A model generated the notes under the pieces. That model saw nothing but the letters and a program-made list of their open reading frames with translations, made no database searches and was not told the DNA's origin. Shown piece by piece: positions 1-8,292 of a stretch of DNA of 38,602 bases. Position 1 is the stretch's first letter; the number at the start of each line of letters is the position of its first letter. Position numbers and translations under genes: made by a program. The DNA is from Clostridia bacterium (GTDB lineage: Bacteria > Bacillota > Clostridia > Christensenellales > Christensenellaceae), in contig JAAUYQ010000036.1 of assembly GCA_014805015.1 (NCBI GenBank), positions 1 to 38,602 on the forward strand, given 5' to 3'.

Positions 1-1938
1 GAGGAGATCGCAGACGATGCGACTCCGGAGCTTGCCCGGATCCGCCGTTCGATCCGCAAGGAAAACGAACGCATCCGCTCACAGATGCAGGAGATGCTGA
101 AAAGCAAGAGCGCCTATCTGCAGGATGCTGTCGTGACACAGCGCTCCGGCCGTTACGTGCTGCCGGTCCGGGCTGATCAGCGCGCGAACGTGGAAGGCAT
201 TATTCATGAGCGCAGCGCGACCGGTGCCACCCTGTTTATTGAACCTGCCTCGGTGGTGGAGGCGAACAACCGCATCCGTGAGCTCGAGGGTGCAGAGAAG
301 GCAGAGATTGCCAGGCTTTTAGCGCAGCTCTCTGCGGGCTATGCCGCGTACCGCAACGAACTGCGCACCGATGAACAGCGTCTTATTGAGCTCGACCTGC
401 TGTTTGCCAAGGCAGCGCTGGCGCGGGAGATGCGGGCTGTTCCCGTGGAGTTCAACCAGCAGCACCGGGTGGACATCAGCGAGGGCCGTCATCCCCTGAT
501 CGACCGCAATCAGGTGATTCCTGTAACCGTGCGGCTCCAAGACGGCGTGACAACCCTGATTATTACGGGGCCGAATACGGGCGGGAAGACGGTTATGCTC
601 AAGCTGATCGGACTGTTTGCAGCGATGGCCCAGGCTGGCCTTTACGTACCGGCCGGCAAGACCGTGCAGCTGCCTGTCTTTGACGGTATCTATGCTGATA
701 TCGGCGACGAGCAGAGCATCCAGCAGAGCCTTTCGACGTTCTCGGCGCACATGAAAAGCATCATTTATGCGATTCGCCATGCGCGAGGCAATGCACTGGT
801 TCTGCTTGACGAGCTCGGTTCCGGCACGGATCCCCAGGAAGGAAGCGCGCTCGCGCAGGCTATCCTCGAGGATCTGCACGGCAAAGGTGCCCTGGTGGTG
901 GCAACGACCCATATTGGGGAGCTGAAAGATTTTGCAGTCCGCCGGGAAGGCTACGAGAATGCCAGCATGGAATGGTCAGCTGCGACGCTGCGGCCGACCT
1001 ATCAGCTTCTGATGGGCGTGCCGGGGCGCTCAAACGCCCTGGCCATTGCCAAGTCCCTGGGTCTGCCGCGCACGATTGTGACTGCGGCGGAGGGGTTCAT
1101 GGACACCGATGCAGTCAACTATACCCGGCTGATCGAGGCAGCAGAAAAGGAACGCAGCAAGGCCCAGGCGAACCTGCGCAAGTCGGATGAGATGCTCAAA
1201 GAAGCGCGGCGGGAACGGGACCGCGCCCGCGAGCAGCTCCGCAAGACGGAAGAGAAGCGCAAACGTCTGCTTGAGCAGGCGAACCAGAAGGCGCTCGATA
1301 TCATCAGCGACGCCAGCAGCACGGCAGAGGCAGCAATTGAAAACGCCAAAAAGCTGCACAGGCAGGATTCGGAGGCCAAGCGCACCAAGCAGACGCAGCG
1401 GATCCGGGAAGACCTGCGCGACAAGCGTCAGACAATCCAGAAGCATGAGCGGCGGCACAAGAACTACCGTCCCGTTGATCCGGACAAGCTTAGGCCAGGC
1501 GACACCGTACAGATCATTCCGATGGATGCAGCCGGAACTGTGCTTGAGCCGCCGAACCGCAAGGGTCTTGTAAAGCTGCAGGCCGGCATTCTGACGATGG
1601 AGCTGCCGGCCTCAGACCTGGCCGTAGCAGATGAAGTTCCGCAGCAGCAGAAAAAGCAGTATCTTGACCGCGTTGACCTTGATTCCAGACGGGACATATC
1701 CCTGCAGCTCGATCTGCACGGCCAGACCGTTGATGAGGCCATTGTGGCAGTGGACCGCTATCTCGACGATGCTTTCCTGGCCGGTCTGACGGAAGTGGCC
1801 ATTGTGCACGGCCGGGGCACGGGTGCGCTGCGCCGCGGTGTGACGGATTTCCTGCGCGGACATCCACATGTAAAGAAAATGAGAACAGGTGAATATAATG
1901 AAGGCGGAATGGGAGCAACCATCGTCACACTTAAGTGA
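1..1938 (+). CDS. mutS2: Endonuclease MutS2, 5'-truncated by the window edge
   Basis: The reading frame is open from base 1, so the true start lies upstream; about 645 of the usual ~780-790 residues are present. The MutS-type ATPase core is clear: Walker A GPNTGGKT at 568-591 and Walker B VLLDELGSGTDP near 802-837. A Lys/Glu/Arg-rich coiled coil follows (about 1130-1450). The C-terminal Smr domain begins at LDLHGQTVDEA (about 1708) and carries HGRGTGALR. Known members of the family act in recombination control or ribosome-collision rescue rather than classical mismatch repair, and the Smr domain supplies the nuclease. The final codons overlap the start of the DUF523 gene, suggesting co-transcription. 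The identification is firm; the N-terminal core-clamp region cannot be judged here. Confidence 0.96.
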   Translation, partial: EEIADDATPELARIRRSIRKENERIRSQMQEMLKSKSAYLQDAVVTQRSGRYVLPVRADQRANVEGIIHERSATGATLFIEPASVVEANNRIRELEGAEKAEIARLLAQLSAGYAAYRNELRTDEQRLIELDLLFAKAALAREMRAVPVEFNQQHRVDISEGRHPLIDRNQVIPVTVRLQDGVTTLIITGPNTGGKTVMLKLIGLFAAMAQAGLYVPAGKTVQLPVFDGIYADIGDEQSIQQSLSTFSAHMKSIIYAIRHARGNALVLLDELGSGTDPQEGSALAQAILEDLHGKGALVVATTHIGELKDFAVRREGYENASMEWSAATLRPTYQLLMGVPGRSNALAIAKSLGLPRTIVTAAEGFMDTDAVNYTRLIEAAEKERSKAQANLRKSDEMLKEARRERDRAREQLRKTEEKRKRLLEQANQKALDIISDASSTAEAAIENAKKLHRQDSEAKRTKQTQRIREDLRDKRQTIQKHERRHKNYRPVDPDKLRPGDTVQIIPMDAAGTVLEPPNRKGLVKLQAGILTMELPASDLAVADEVPQQQKKQYLDRVDLDSRRDISLQLDLHGQTVDEAIVAVDRYLDDAFLAGLTEVAIVHGRGTGALRRGVTDFLRGHPHVKKMRTGEYNEGGMGATIVTLK

Positions 1939-2383
1939 GGAGCCGCCGCAGGTACTGGTGAGTGCCTGCCTGGCCGGCTGTCCCTGCCGCTTTGACGGTG
2001 CGACCCGGCCGGATCCGGAATTGGAGGCGCTGGCGGCAGCCGGCATCGCGGCGGCTGCCTGCCCAGAGTGTCTGGGCGGCCTTCCCATCCCGCGGCCGCC
2101 GGCTGAGATTGTCGGCGGGAGTGGAGAAGACGTCCTCGACGGCCGGGCGCGGGTGATGACCCGGGACGGCAGGGATGTGACCGAGGCTTTTCTCGAGGGT
2201 GCCCGGGCATTCCGGGACAAGGTGCTTGCAGGCGGCATCCGGGAAGTTGTGCTCAAGTCGAAAAGCCCGAGCTGCGGTCTCACGGCCATTTATGACGGCA
2301 CATTCAGCGGTACGCTGCGGCCGGGTCCAGGCGTAACGGCGGCGCTGCTCAGGCGCAGCGGCATCCTGGTGCGTGAAAAGTGA
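1898..2383 (+). CDS. DUF523 family protein (TudS-like, probable Fe-S protein)
   Basis: A 161-residue protein with the DUF523 signature: SACLAGCPCRFDG near the N-terminus, CPECLGGLPIPRPP in the middle and LKSKSPSCGL near the C-terminus. The conserved cysteines of this family bind a [4Fe-4S] cluster in the thiouracil desulfidase TudS, so a desulfidase-like activity is possible, but the substrate is not determined by sequence. ATG 1898 is chosen because AGGTG at 1887-1891 sits six bases upstream; GTG 1889 is an alternative that would add three residues. The gene overlaps the mutS2 3' end by 41 bases, and the response regulator starts 12 bases after its stop, so the four genes may share a transcript. 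Confidence 0.85.
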   Translation: MKAEWEQPSSHLSEEPPQVLVSACLAGCPCRFDGATRPDPELEALAAAGIAAAACPECLGGLPIPRPPAEIVGGSGEDVLDGRARVMTRDGRDVTEAFLEGARAFRDKVLAGGIREVVLKSKSPSCGLTAIYDGTFSGTLRPGPGVTAALLRRSGILVREK

Positions 2384-2395
2384 AAGGAAGAGCGT

Positions 2396-3070
2396 GTGGC
2401 GAAGCAAAACATACTGGTGATTGACGACGATAAGAACATTCGCGAAGTCGTCAAGCTGTACCTGCGCAAGGAAGGCTATGAAGTCAGTGAGGCGGCAGAC
2501 GGCGCGATTGGCCTTGACCTGTTCTTTGGCAAGCCCTACGACCTGGTTCTGCTGGACATTATGATGCCGGTTCTTGACGGCATGGAGACCGTGAAGCGCA
2601 TCCGCGCCAAATCGAACGTGCCGGTCATCATGCTGACTGCCAAGGGCGAGACGTTTGACAAAGTGCTCGCCCTCGAACTGGGTGCGGACGACTACATCGT
2701 CAAACCTTTTGATCCGAAGGAACTGGTGGCGCGAGTCAAGGCCGTCATCCGCCGCAGCACGCAGGAAGAGCGCAGCGACATTCTGGAATTTCCTGATCTC
2801 TCCATTGATATGGAGAACTACCAGGTCATCTATCGGGGCAAGGAGATTCAGATGCCGCCAAAAGAAATTGAACTGCTGCATTTCCTGGCGGCCCGGCCGA
2901 ACAAAGTGTTCACCCGGGATCAGCTCCTTGAACAGGTCTGGGGTTTTGAATACTTCGGGGACTCGCGTACCGTGGACGTGCACGTCAAGCGGCTGCGGGA
3001 GAAGTTCAAGGAAGAGGAGCCCTGGCGCATCAAGACGGTCTGGGGCGTCGGCTACAAGTTTGAGGTCTGA
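2396..3070 (+). CDS. OmpR/PhoB-family response regulator
   Basis: A 224-residue two-domain regulator. The receiver domain (residues 4-118) has the acidic pocket D10-D12, the phospho-acceptor D54 in LLDIMMP, T81 and K103 in YIVKPF. The C-terminal winged-helix DNA-binding domain (about 130-222) ends in the typical RTVDVHVKRLREK and VWGVGYKFEV segments. GTG 2396 is preceded by AAAGGAAGAG. The histidine kinase begins nine bases after the stop, so the two form a cognate pair. The downstream gene is a cell-wall hydrolase with TGT-type direct repeats at its promoter, suggesting a WalR/PhoP-like role, but the exact orthology is inference and no symbol is given. Confidence 0.95.
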   Translation: MAKQNILVIDDDKNIREVVKLYLRKEGYEVSEAADGAIGLDLFFGKPYDLVLLDIMMPVLDGMETVKRIRAKSNVPVIMLTAKGETFDKVLALELGADDYIVKPFDPKELVARVKAVIRRSTQEERSDILEFPDLSIDMENYQVIYRGKEIQMPPKEIELLHFLAARPNKVFTRDQLLEQVWGFEYFGDSRTVDVHVKRLREKFKEEEPWRIKTVWGVGYKFEV

Positions 3071-3079
3071 TCGTATCGT

Positions 3080-4615
3080 ATGATCCGCTCCGTTTTCGGC
3101 AAAATCATGCTGCTGTTCATGGCGATCATCATGATCTCGCTGTTTATATCCGGGGCGATGATGAGCCAGATGCTGCGTGAATCTTATCTGAATGACAATG
3201 CCACACAGCTGATGGGCGTGGCGCAGGACATTGCGCTCTGGGTGCAGCTGCAGGTGACCGGGGTGCTGCCGGCTGATACGGTCCACTCGCAGATTGCCCT
3301 CAAGGCGGTGGCAAACCACACGCAGGTCTGGATCGTGACCGAAGACGGCCGTATCTGGGGCGTGGACGGCGGCAGTGTCAGCAACGACCGGGCCCCGCAG
3401 CAGACGACCTACTCGGGCGACATGGGCATTGACATCAATGAAGTTGCCAGATACTACGAGGATATGCTGCCCGAGCTGGAGCGCGGCCACGCAGCCCGTA
3501 CCACGACAGAGGCCTCAGATATTTTCGGTACGCCTGTCATCACGGTCGGCGTGCCGGTGAACACGGACGGCACATACGAGAACTTTGTGTTTGTGCACCG
3601 GCAGGTGGAGGCACTCCGTGTGTCGCTGATGGCAGTTTACCGTCAGGTCGTGCTCGCAATTGCCATTTCGGCGTCCCTTGGTATCGTTCTCACTTACCTG
3701 GTGACCCGCAGCCTGATTCGGCCGCTGAGCGTTGTGGCCAAGGCGTCCAGGCAGCTCGCCCGCGGTCACTTTGACATCTGGGTGGAAGTGGGTTCCAAGG
3801 ATGAGATCGGTCAGCTCGCGAACACATTCAACATGCTCGCGAGCGACCTCAAGCGCTATGAGGAGACGCGGCAGAGTTTTGTCGCCAATGTCTCCCATGA
3901 ACTGCGCAGCCCTCTGACTTCTATGCAGGGCCTGCTCGAAGGCGTCATGGACGGCACAATCCCCGAAAATGAGCGCCTGCATTACCTGGGCATCGTACTC
4001 GACGAGACGAAACGCCTCAACGTGCTCATCAATGAACTGCTCGATCTGACCCGACTCGAGTCCGGACAGTTCCCGATGGAGATCCAGGAAGTAGACATCA
4101 ATGAGCTGATCCGCCGCATCCTGATTACTTACGAAAGTAAAATCGACGTCAAGAGCCTGATGGTGGAGGTCGAGTTCGAGCATGACCACGAGATGGCGGA
4201 GGCCGATCCGAACCGCCTGACCCAGGTTCTTTCCAATCTAATAGACAACGCAATCAAGTTCGCAGATTATGGGGGGCGCCTCAGGCTCTCCACCATGACC
4301 GACGAGAAGAATGTTTTCGTCAGCGTCAACAATTCCGGCGAACCCATTCCGCGATCCAGTCTGCCGTACCTGTTTGACCGATTCTATAAAGGAGATGAGT
4401 CGCGCACCCGCTCTGTGGAGGGAACCGGCATCGGGCTTTCCATTGTCCGCAAGATTCTCGAGCAGCACCGCCAGAAAATCTGGGTGGAATCAGACACCAT
4501 TGGCGGCACGACTTTCACCTTTACGCTGCGGCGTCCTACGCTGCCGCTGCCGGAGGGGCCCCGGACGCGGGGCCGCCGGCGGGACCCGAAAAAGGGTGCA
4601 CCCGGTAAGTCCTGA
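3080..4615 (+). CDS. Sensor histidine kinase (two TM segments, HAMP, HisKA, HATPase)
   Basis: A 511-residue membrane kinase. It has an N-terminal TM segment (about residues 8-28), an extracytoplasmic sensor of about 150 residues, a second TM segment (about 188-210), then a HAMP linker, HisKA with the phospho-accepting H273 in SHELRSP, the N box NRLTQVLSNLIDNA and a G-rich ATP lid (EGTGIGLSIV). The sequence after the kinase core is a short basic Pro/Gly/Arg tail. It partners with the regulator just upstream. The sensor region resembles the WalK/PhoR/ResE type in layout but no PAS domain is evident, so the stimulus is unknown. No clear Shine-Dalgarno precedes ATG 3080; translational coupling to the regulator nine bases upstream is likely. 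Confidence 0.95.
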   Translation: MIRSVFGKIMLLFMAIIMISLFISGAMMSQMLRESYLNDNATQLMGVAQDIALWVQLQVTGVLPADTVHSQIALKAVANHTQVWIVTEDGRIWGVDGGSVSNDRAPQQTTYSGDMGIDINEVARYYEDMLPELERGHAARTTTEASDIFGTPVITVGVPVNTDGTYENFVFVHRQVEALRVSLMAVYRQVVLAIAISASLGIVLTYLVTRSLIRPLSVVAKASRQLARGHFDIWVEVGSKDEIGQLANTFNMLASDLKRYEETRQSFVANVSHELRSPLTSMQGLLEGVMDGTIPENERLHYLGIVLDETKRLNVLINELLDLTRLESGQFPMEIQEVDINELIRRILITYESKIDVKSLMVEVEFEHDHEMAEADPNRLTQVLSNLIDNAIKFADYGGRLRLSTMTDEKNVFVSVNNSGEPIPRSSLPYLFDRFYKGDESRTRSVEGTGIGLSIVRKILEQHRQKIWVESDTIGGTTFTFTLRRPTLPLPEGPRTRGRRRDPKKGAPGKS

Positions 4616-4663
4616 GCGGCCGGGCAGCCCCGGCGGGAAGCGGCCGCAGCGGCGGAACCAAAT

Positions 4664-4690
4664 TGTGACATTTTTGTAATCTTTTGTTAA
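4664..4690 (+). promoter_or_regulatory. TGT-type direct repeats in front of the autolysin promoter
   Basis: Three direct repeats, TGTGAC (4664-4669), TGTAAT (4675-4680) and TGTTAA (4685-4690), are spaced 11 and 10 bases apart, about one helical turn each, and run into the -35 box. The first pair fits the WalR pattern TGTWAH-N5-TGTWAH with one mismatch. OmpR-family regulators bind such repeats and a regulator of that family is encoded two genes upstream. Binding is inferred. Confidence 0.5.
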
Positions 4691-4715
4691 CAGTTCCGTC
4701 AGTGGATGGTATGAT
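4687..4715 (+). promoter_or_regulatory. Predicted sigma-A promoter of the autolysin gene
   Basis: TTAACA (4687-4692) and TATGAT (4710-4715) are separated by 17 bases, each matching consensus at five of six positions. The transcript would start near 4722, giving a leader of about 38 bases with AGAGG before ATG 4760. Confidence 0.75.
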
Positions 4716-4759
4716 GGTACGACAGTAACAATGGTTGTTGGAAAAGAAGAGGTTGAGAA

Positions 4760-7700
4760 ATGATGACGATGACGTTTCGGCGGACCGGATGGCGGGTTTT
4801 CGCGGTCTTCCTTTCGGTTCTGATTATGATGATGTCGCTGTTTGCCTTCGGGGTGACCAAGACAGCGTCGGCAGCCAAGACGTTTACCGTGTACCTCCAG
4901 GCCGGACACAGTCCGTCTTCCATGGGTTCCGGAAACATCAAAAATGGCGTCAAGGAGTCGCTGCTGAATGAGCAGCTGACGAAGCAGGTATATACCGCGA
5001 TCAAGAACAAGGGTATTAATGTCAAGCTGCTGAATCCGATCACGATCGACAGCAGCCTGCCGTCTCTGATCAAGCAGGCGCCCGGGGAAAAGGGCCAGTA
5101 TTCGTACTATTCGCCGGAGCCGGCGATGCTGACAGCCGTCACCTGGCCGAGCCGCTTTGATCCTTCAGTAACCGAGCAGGGCGACCTTGTTCTCTCGCTG
5201 CACCATAATTCCTATGCGGATCCGTCGATCCGCGGCTACGAGATCTACTATGCGAACACCACTGGCGGCGATTACGGGCGCACCGCGGATGCGGCCGCCA
5301 AGTCGAAGCAGGCAGCTGAGATCATCGGCCGGCAGCTTGCGAAGGCATCGTTCGGCATTCCCGCACGTTCACCGGCTGTCCGCATGAACAATTCGCACAA
5401 TGGTCTGACGAAGAACTCGCCGGTGCCGTGCGTGCTGCTCGAGACAGCTTACATGTCGAATGCGCAGGACTTTGCGGCGGCGCAGCAGCCAGCTAACCAG
5501 GCGAAAATCGCTGCCCAGCTCGCAGACGCTGTGGTGGAATATCAGCAGACAGTCTGGACCGGTTCCTCGGCACCAGCTGGTCCGATGAATGCCAAGGGAT
5601 TCGACGCGGTTCCGATCCAGGGTGAACAGGAAGGTTTTGCGATGCGCGTGGTCTTCGACGATCCGTCGATTGTGCGTGCTGCAGCTGTAGGCGTATTCCC
5701 GGTGGATGCGGGCGAGAGTGCGATGAAGATGTTCTCGCTGGCACCGCAGTCGGATGGCGCCTACACCGGAAACGTTTCCCTGAAAGAGTTCGGCAGTGCG
5801 GAAGGCCGATATGCGTTCAGGCTTTACGGTACAGGTCTTACGGGCAACCGGGAGTATCTGGAGGTAATCTACAGTGAGTTCCAGCGTCAGGCGCAGCAGC
5901 CGTCGCAGCCAACCGCCGCACCGGATGTGCCGGCTGTCGTGGCCGCCGGCAGCGTACAGGCAGTGAAGGCGTCTGAAACAGCCACATCGGCGGATCTGCA
6001 GGCGCTGAACGTCACCAGCACCCGCGGAACCGTGACCGGAGTCCGGTTCGCCGTCTGGAGCCGCGAAAACGGCCAGGACGATCTGCGCTGGTATCCGGCT
6101 GCAGCCAACGGCAGCGACTGGAGCGTGCGGATCTCAAACACGGACCACAAGGGCGACCCCGGTGCTTACATTACCCACGTCTATGCGACAGCCAGCGACG
6201 GCAGCGATACCCTGGTCGGCTTCACCGACTTCACACTGGGCACGCCGGCGCCGGCAGCAGATCTGACGCCGCCAGTGATGAACGGCTCGATCGTCGCGAA
6301 CCTGCGGACCAAGACGGACCTGACCGTGAAAGCGACCCAGGTCATGGATTCTTCCGGAGTGAATGCCGTACGTTTTGCCTTCTGGTCGCAGGCAGATCAG
6401 AGTGATCTCAAATGGTACGATGCCAAGCAGGACGGCAACGACTGGAGCGCAGACATCAGTCTGATGGAGCATCCGAGTCTTTACGGCAACTATATTGTCC
6501 ACGCCTATGCGACGGATGCGCACGGCAATGACGGCATCCTCGGCGGGGAAGCCCTGAAGCTTGGGTCGGATCTGGTACCGCCGCGGGCGGGCCGCATCAG
6601 TGCCGAGATCGTCTCAAGCGGCACGAACCTGGCTATCCTCAAGGCTGAAGATGTCACTGATTCGGACAGCGGCGTGCTCGGCGTGCGGTTCGCCGTCTGG
6701 ACACAGAAAGACGGTAACGACGACTTGATCTGGTATGATGCTGAACCCGGCAGCGCGGAGGGCAGCTGGGATGTGATGATCACAGGTCAGAAGCACCATG
6801 ACGAGAAGGGCCCGTATTCGGTCGAGGCCTACGGCACGGACAAGGCCGGCAACACGGGTCTTCTCGGATCGACGGTGTTCACCTTCGAGTCCGGTGACAC
6901 GAAACCGCCCACAGCGGAAGGACTGAGCGCTGACCAGGAGGTCTACCAGAAGTCGCGGGCGACGGTGACGGTCCGCAATGTGACCGATGATACCGGCGTG
7001 GCGAGCGTGCGCATCGCTGTCTGGAGCGAACAGAACGGTTCTGCGGACATGAAGTGGTATACGGCGAAAAAGTCCGGCCTTAACTGGAATGTGTCCTTCA
7101 ACTGGGCAGAGGACTTTGACGTCTACGGCAAGTTCCACCTGGAAGCCTTTGCCACGGATTATGCAGGCAATGAAGCCTCGGTCGGCAAGCTGGACGTGGA
7201 AGTGAAGCAGACCGTGATTGGCGGCACGCCGATCATGGGGAAGACGGAAGCGACAACAGCACAGCTTGTCAATTACATGCTGACGTACGGCTGGAGTAAT
7301 GACTGGTACGATATGACCGTCGACGAGTTCTGCCAGACCTACATGGACGTCTGCGCTGCAGAAGGTGTCCGGGCGGAAATCGCATTTGCCCAGATGATTC
7401 ACGAGACCGGCGGCCTGCGCTACGGCAACCTCGTCGAACGCAGCCAGTACAACTTCGCCGGCCTCGGGGCCAGCGGGACTGTGGTGGCAGCGAATGCGCA
7501 GAAGGCGAATCATGCCTACACGGCAGACGGGCGCGACCGCGGTCTGAAGTTCAGCACAGTGGAAGACGGTATCAAGTCGCACGTGCAGCATCTGAAGAGT
7601 TATGCCTCCAAGCAGCCGCTCAATCTGCCGATGGCGCCGGAGTACGACCGCTACGGCAATGTGGAGCTTGGATCAGCCCCGACCGTGGAGGCCCTCGCCC

Positions 7701-7960
7701 TTAAGTGGGCGACCTCAGACAGCTACGCGCTGAAGATGCTCCTGTTTGTAGAGAGCATTCTCGGCGAGAGCAAGGTCATGCCGGAGATTGAGCCGCTGCC
7801 GGGCGGCGGCGGGTCGGAAACTGTCCGCATGATTGAGGAAGTGCCGGTGGCTGAACCCGCAGCCGAACCTGCTGTGGAAGATCCGGAGCCAGAAGACATG
7901 CTCCCGGAGGCCGCGGAAGAGCTGCCGGAAGCAGATGAGCTGACAGCACACGACGAATAA
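4760..7960 (+). CDS. Secreted bifunctional autolysin: amidase, Bsp-like repeats, glucosaminidase
   Basis: A 1066-residue exported peptidoglycan hydrolase. An N-terminal signal peptide (basic RRTGWR, hydrophobic core, AxA site near residue 38) precedes an Amidase_3 domain with likely zinc/catalytic residues H50, E66, H148 or H149 and E228 (LLETAYMSN). Four clear repeats of the GBS Bsp-like type follow, each with a V-R-F/I-A-V/F-W core (about 6030, 6370, 6685 and 7000), plus a diverged copy near 5640-5880. A glucosaminidase domain spans about 7230-7770, with probable catalytic E882 in MIHETGG. The C-terminus is an acidic Pro/Glu tail. The enzyme should cut both the amide bond to the stem peptide and the glycan backbone, as in daughter-cell separation. 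It is a single-gene unit with its own promoter and terminator. Confidence 0.93.
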   Translation: MMTMTFRRTGWRVFAVFLSVLIMMMSLFAFGVTKTASAAKTFTVYLQAGHSPSSMGSGNIKNGVKESLLNEQLTKQVYTAIKNKGINVKLLNPITIDSSLPSLIKQAPGEKGQYSYYSPEPAMLTAVTWPSRFDPSVTEQGDLVLSLHHNSYADPSIRGYEIYYANTTGGDYGRTADAAAKSKQAAEIIGRQLAKASFGIPARSPAVRMNNSHNGLTKNSPVPCVLLETAYMSNAQDFAAAQQPANQAKIAAQLADAVVEYQQTVWTGSSAPAGPMNAKGFDAVPIQGEQEGFAMRVVFDDPSIVRAAAVGVFPVDAGESAMKMFSLAPQSDGAYTGNVSLKEFGSAEGRYAFRLYGTGLTGNREYLEVIYSEFQRQAQQPSQPTAAPDVPAVVAAGSVQAVKASETATSADLQALNVTSTRGTVTGVRFAVWSRENGQDDLRWYPAAANGSDWSVRISNTDHKGDPGAYITHVYATASDGSDTLVGFTDFTLGTPAPAADLTPPVMNGSIVANLRTKTDLTVKATQVMDSSGVNAVRFAFWSQADQSDLKWYDAKQDGNDWSADISLMEHPSLYGNYIVHAYATDAHGNDGILGGEALKLGSDLVPPRAGRISAEIVSSGTNLAILKAEDVTDSDSGVLGVRFAVWTQKDGNDDLIWYDAEPGSAEGSWDVMITGQKHHDEKGPYSVEAYGTDKAGNTGLLGSTVFTFESGDTKPPTAEGLSADQEVYQKSRATVTVRNVTDDTGVASVRIAVWSEQNGSADMKWYTAKKSGLNWNVSFNWAEDFDVYGKFHLEAFATDYAGNEASVGKLDVEVKQTVIGGTPIMGKTEATTAQLVNYMLTYGWSNDWYDMTVDEFCQTYMDVCAAEGVRAEIAFAQMIHETGGLRYGNLVERSQYNFAGLGASGTVVAANAQKANHAYTADGRDRGLKFSTVEDGIKSHVQHLKSYASKQPLNLPMAPEYDRYGNVELGSAPTVEALALKWATSDSYALKMLLFVESILGESKVMPEIEPLPGGGGSETVRMIEEVPVAEPAAEPAVEDPEPEDMLPEAAEELPEADELTAHDE

Positions 7961-7983
7961 TCTGCGCCGCAGTGCGCGCTTTG

Positions 7984-8011
7984 AGAAGAGCCTTCGGGCT
8001 CTTCTTTTTTT
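7984..8011 (+). terminator. Rho-independent terminator after the autolysin
   Basis: AGAAGAGCC (7984-7992) and GGCTCTTCT (7997-8005) form a perfect 9-bp stem around a TTCG loop, followed by a T run to 8011. Confidence 0.93.
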
Positions 8012-8292
8012 GGGCAGGAGGGACGGAGTAAAGATACTGTGGGATCGCAAGGCAAATAATGCTTGACATACCGGCTCCGCTCGTTCCAAGCCTCCAACAA
8101 GATCGGCTTGGTCCACATGAGGGACGCGATCTATGGGTGTCGGCGTTACGACGGCACAATCAATTGCGCTATCTTGGAACGGCTAGAATCACCCCACGGT
8201 ATCTTGACTCGGCCGGCAGGAGGCCGCGTCTTGCCGGTCCGAGACCCGCTGTGATAGAATGCAGATTGCCCTTGCGGCAGGAAATCTTGCAG
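8012..8292. other. Structured intergenic region before the exporter genes
   Basis: No convincing gene lies here. It holds several inverted repeats: CGTTCCAAG (8082-8090) with CTTGGAACG (8173-8181); CCAAGCC (8086-8092) with GGCTTGG (8105-8111); and CTCGG-CCGGCA (8208-8218) with TGCCGG-T-CCGAG (8232-8243). A direct repeat TATCTTGNNNCGG occurs at 8170-8182 and 8200-8212, exactly 30 bases apart. A 63-codon reading frame at 8063-8254 has no recognisable family or ribosome binding site. The repeats suggest an operator region, a structured RNA or an old mobile remnant. Confidence 0.5.
8231..8260 (+). promoter_or_regulatory. Predicted promoter of the Wzm/Wzt pair
   Basis: TTGCCG (8231-8236) and TAGAAT (8255-8260) are separated by 18 bases. 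The -35 box lies inside the right arm of the inverted repeat 8208-8243, so a repressor at that repeat could block initiation. Confidence 0.5.

Noticed and set aside
8059..8292. N-terminal extension of the Wzm-like permease by 78 residues
   Set aside because: It reads through inverted repeats and the predicted promoter, and the extra residues do not resemble the family.
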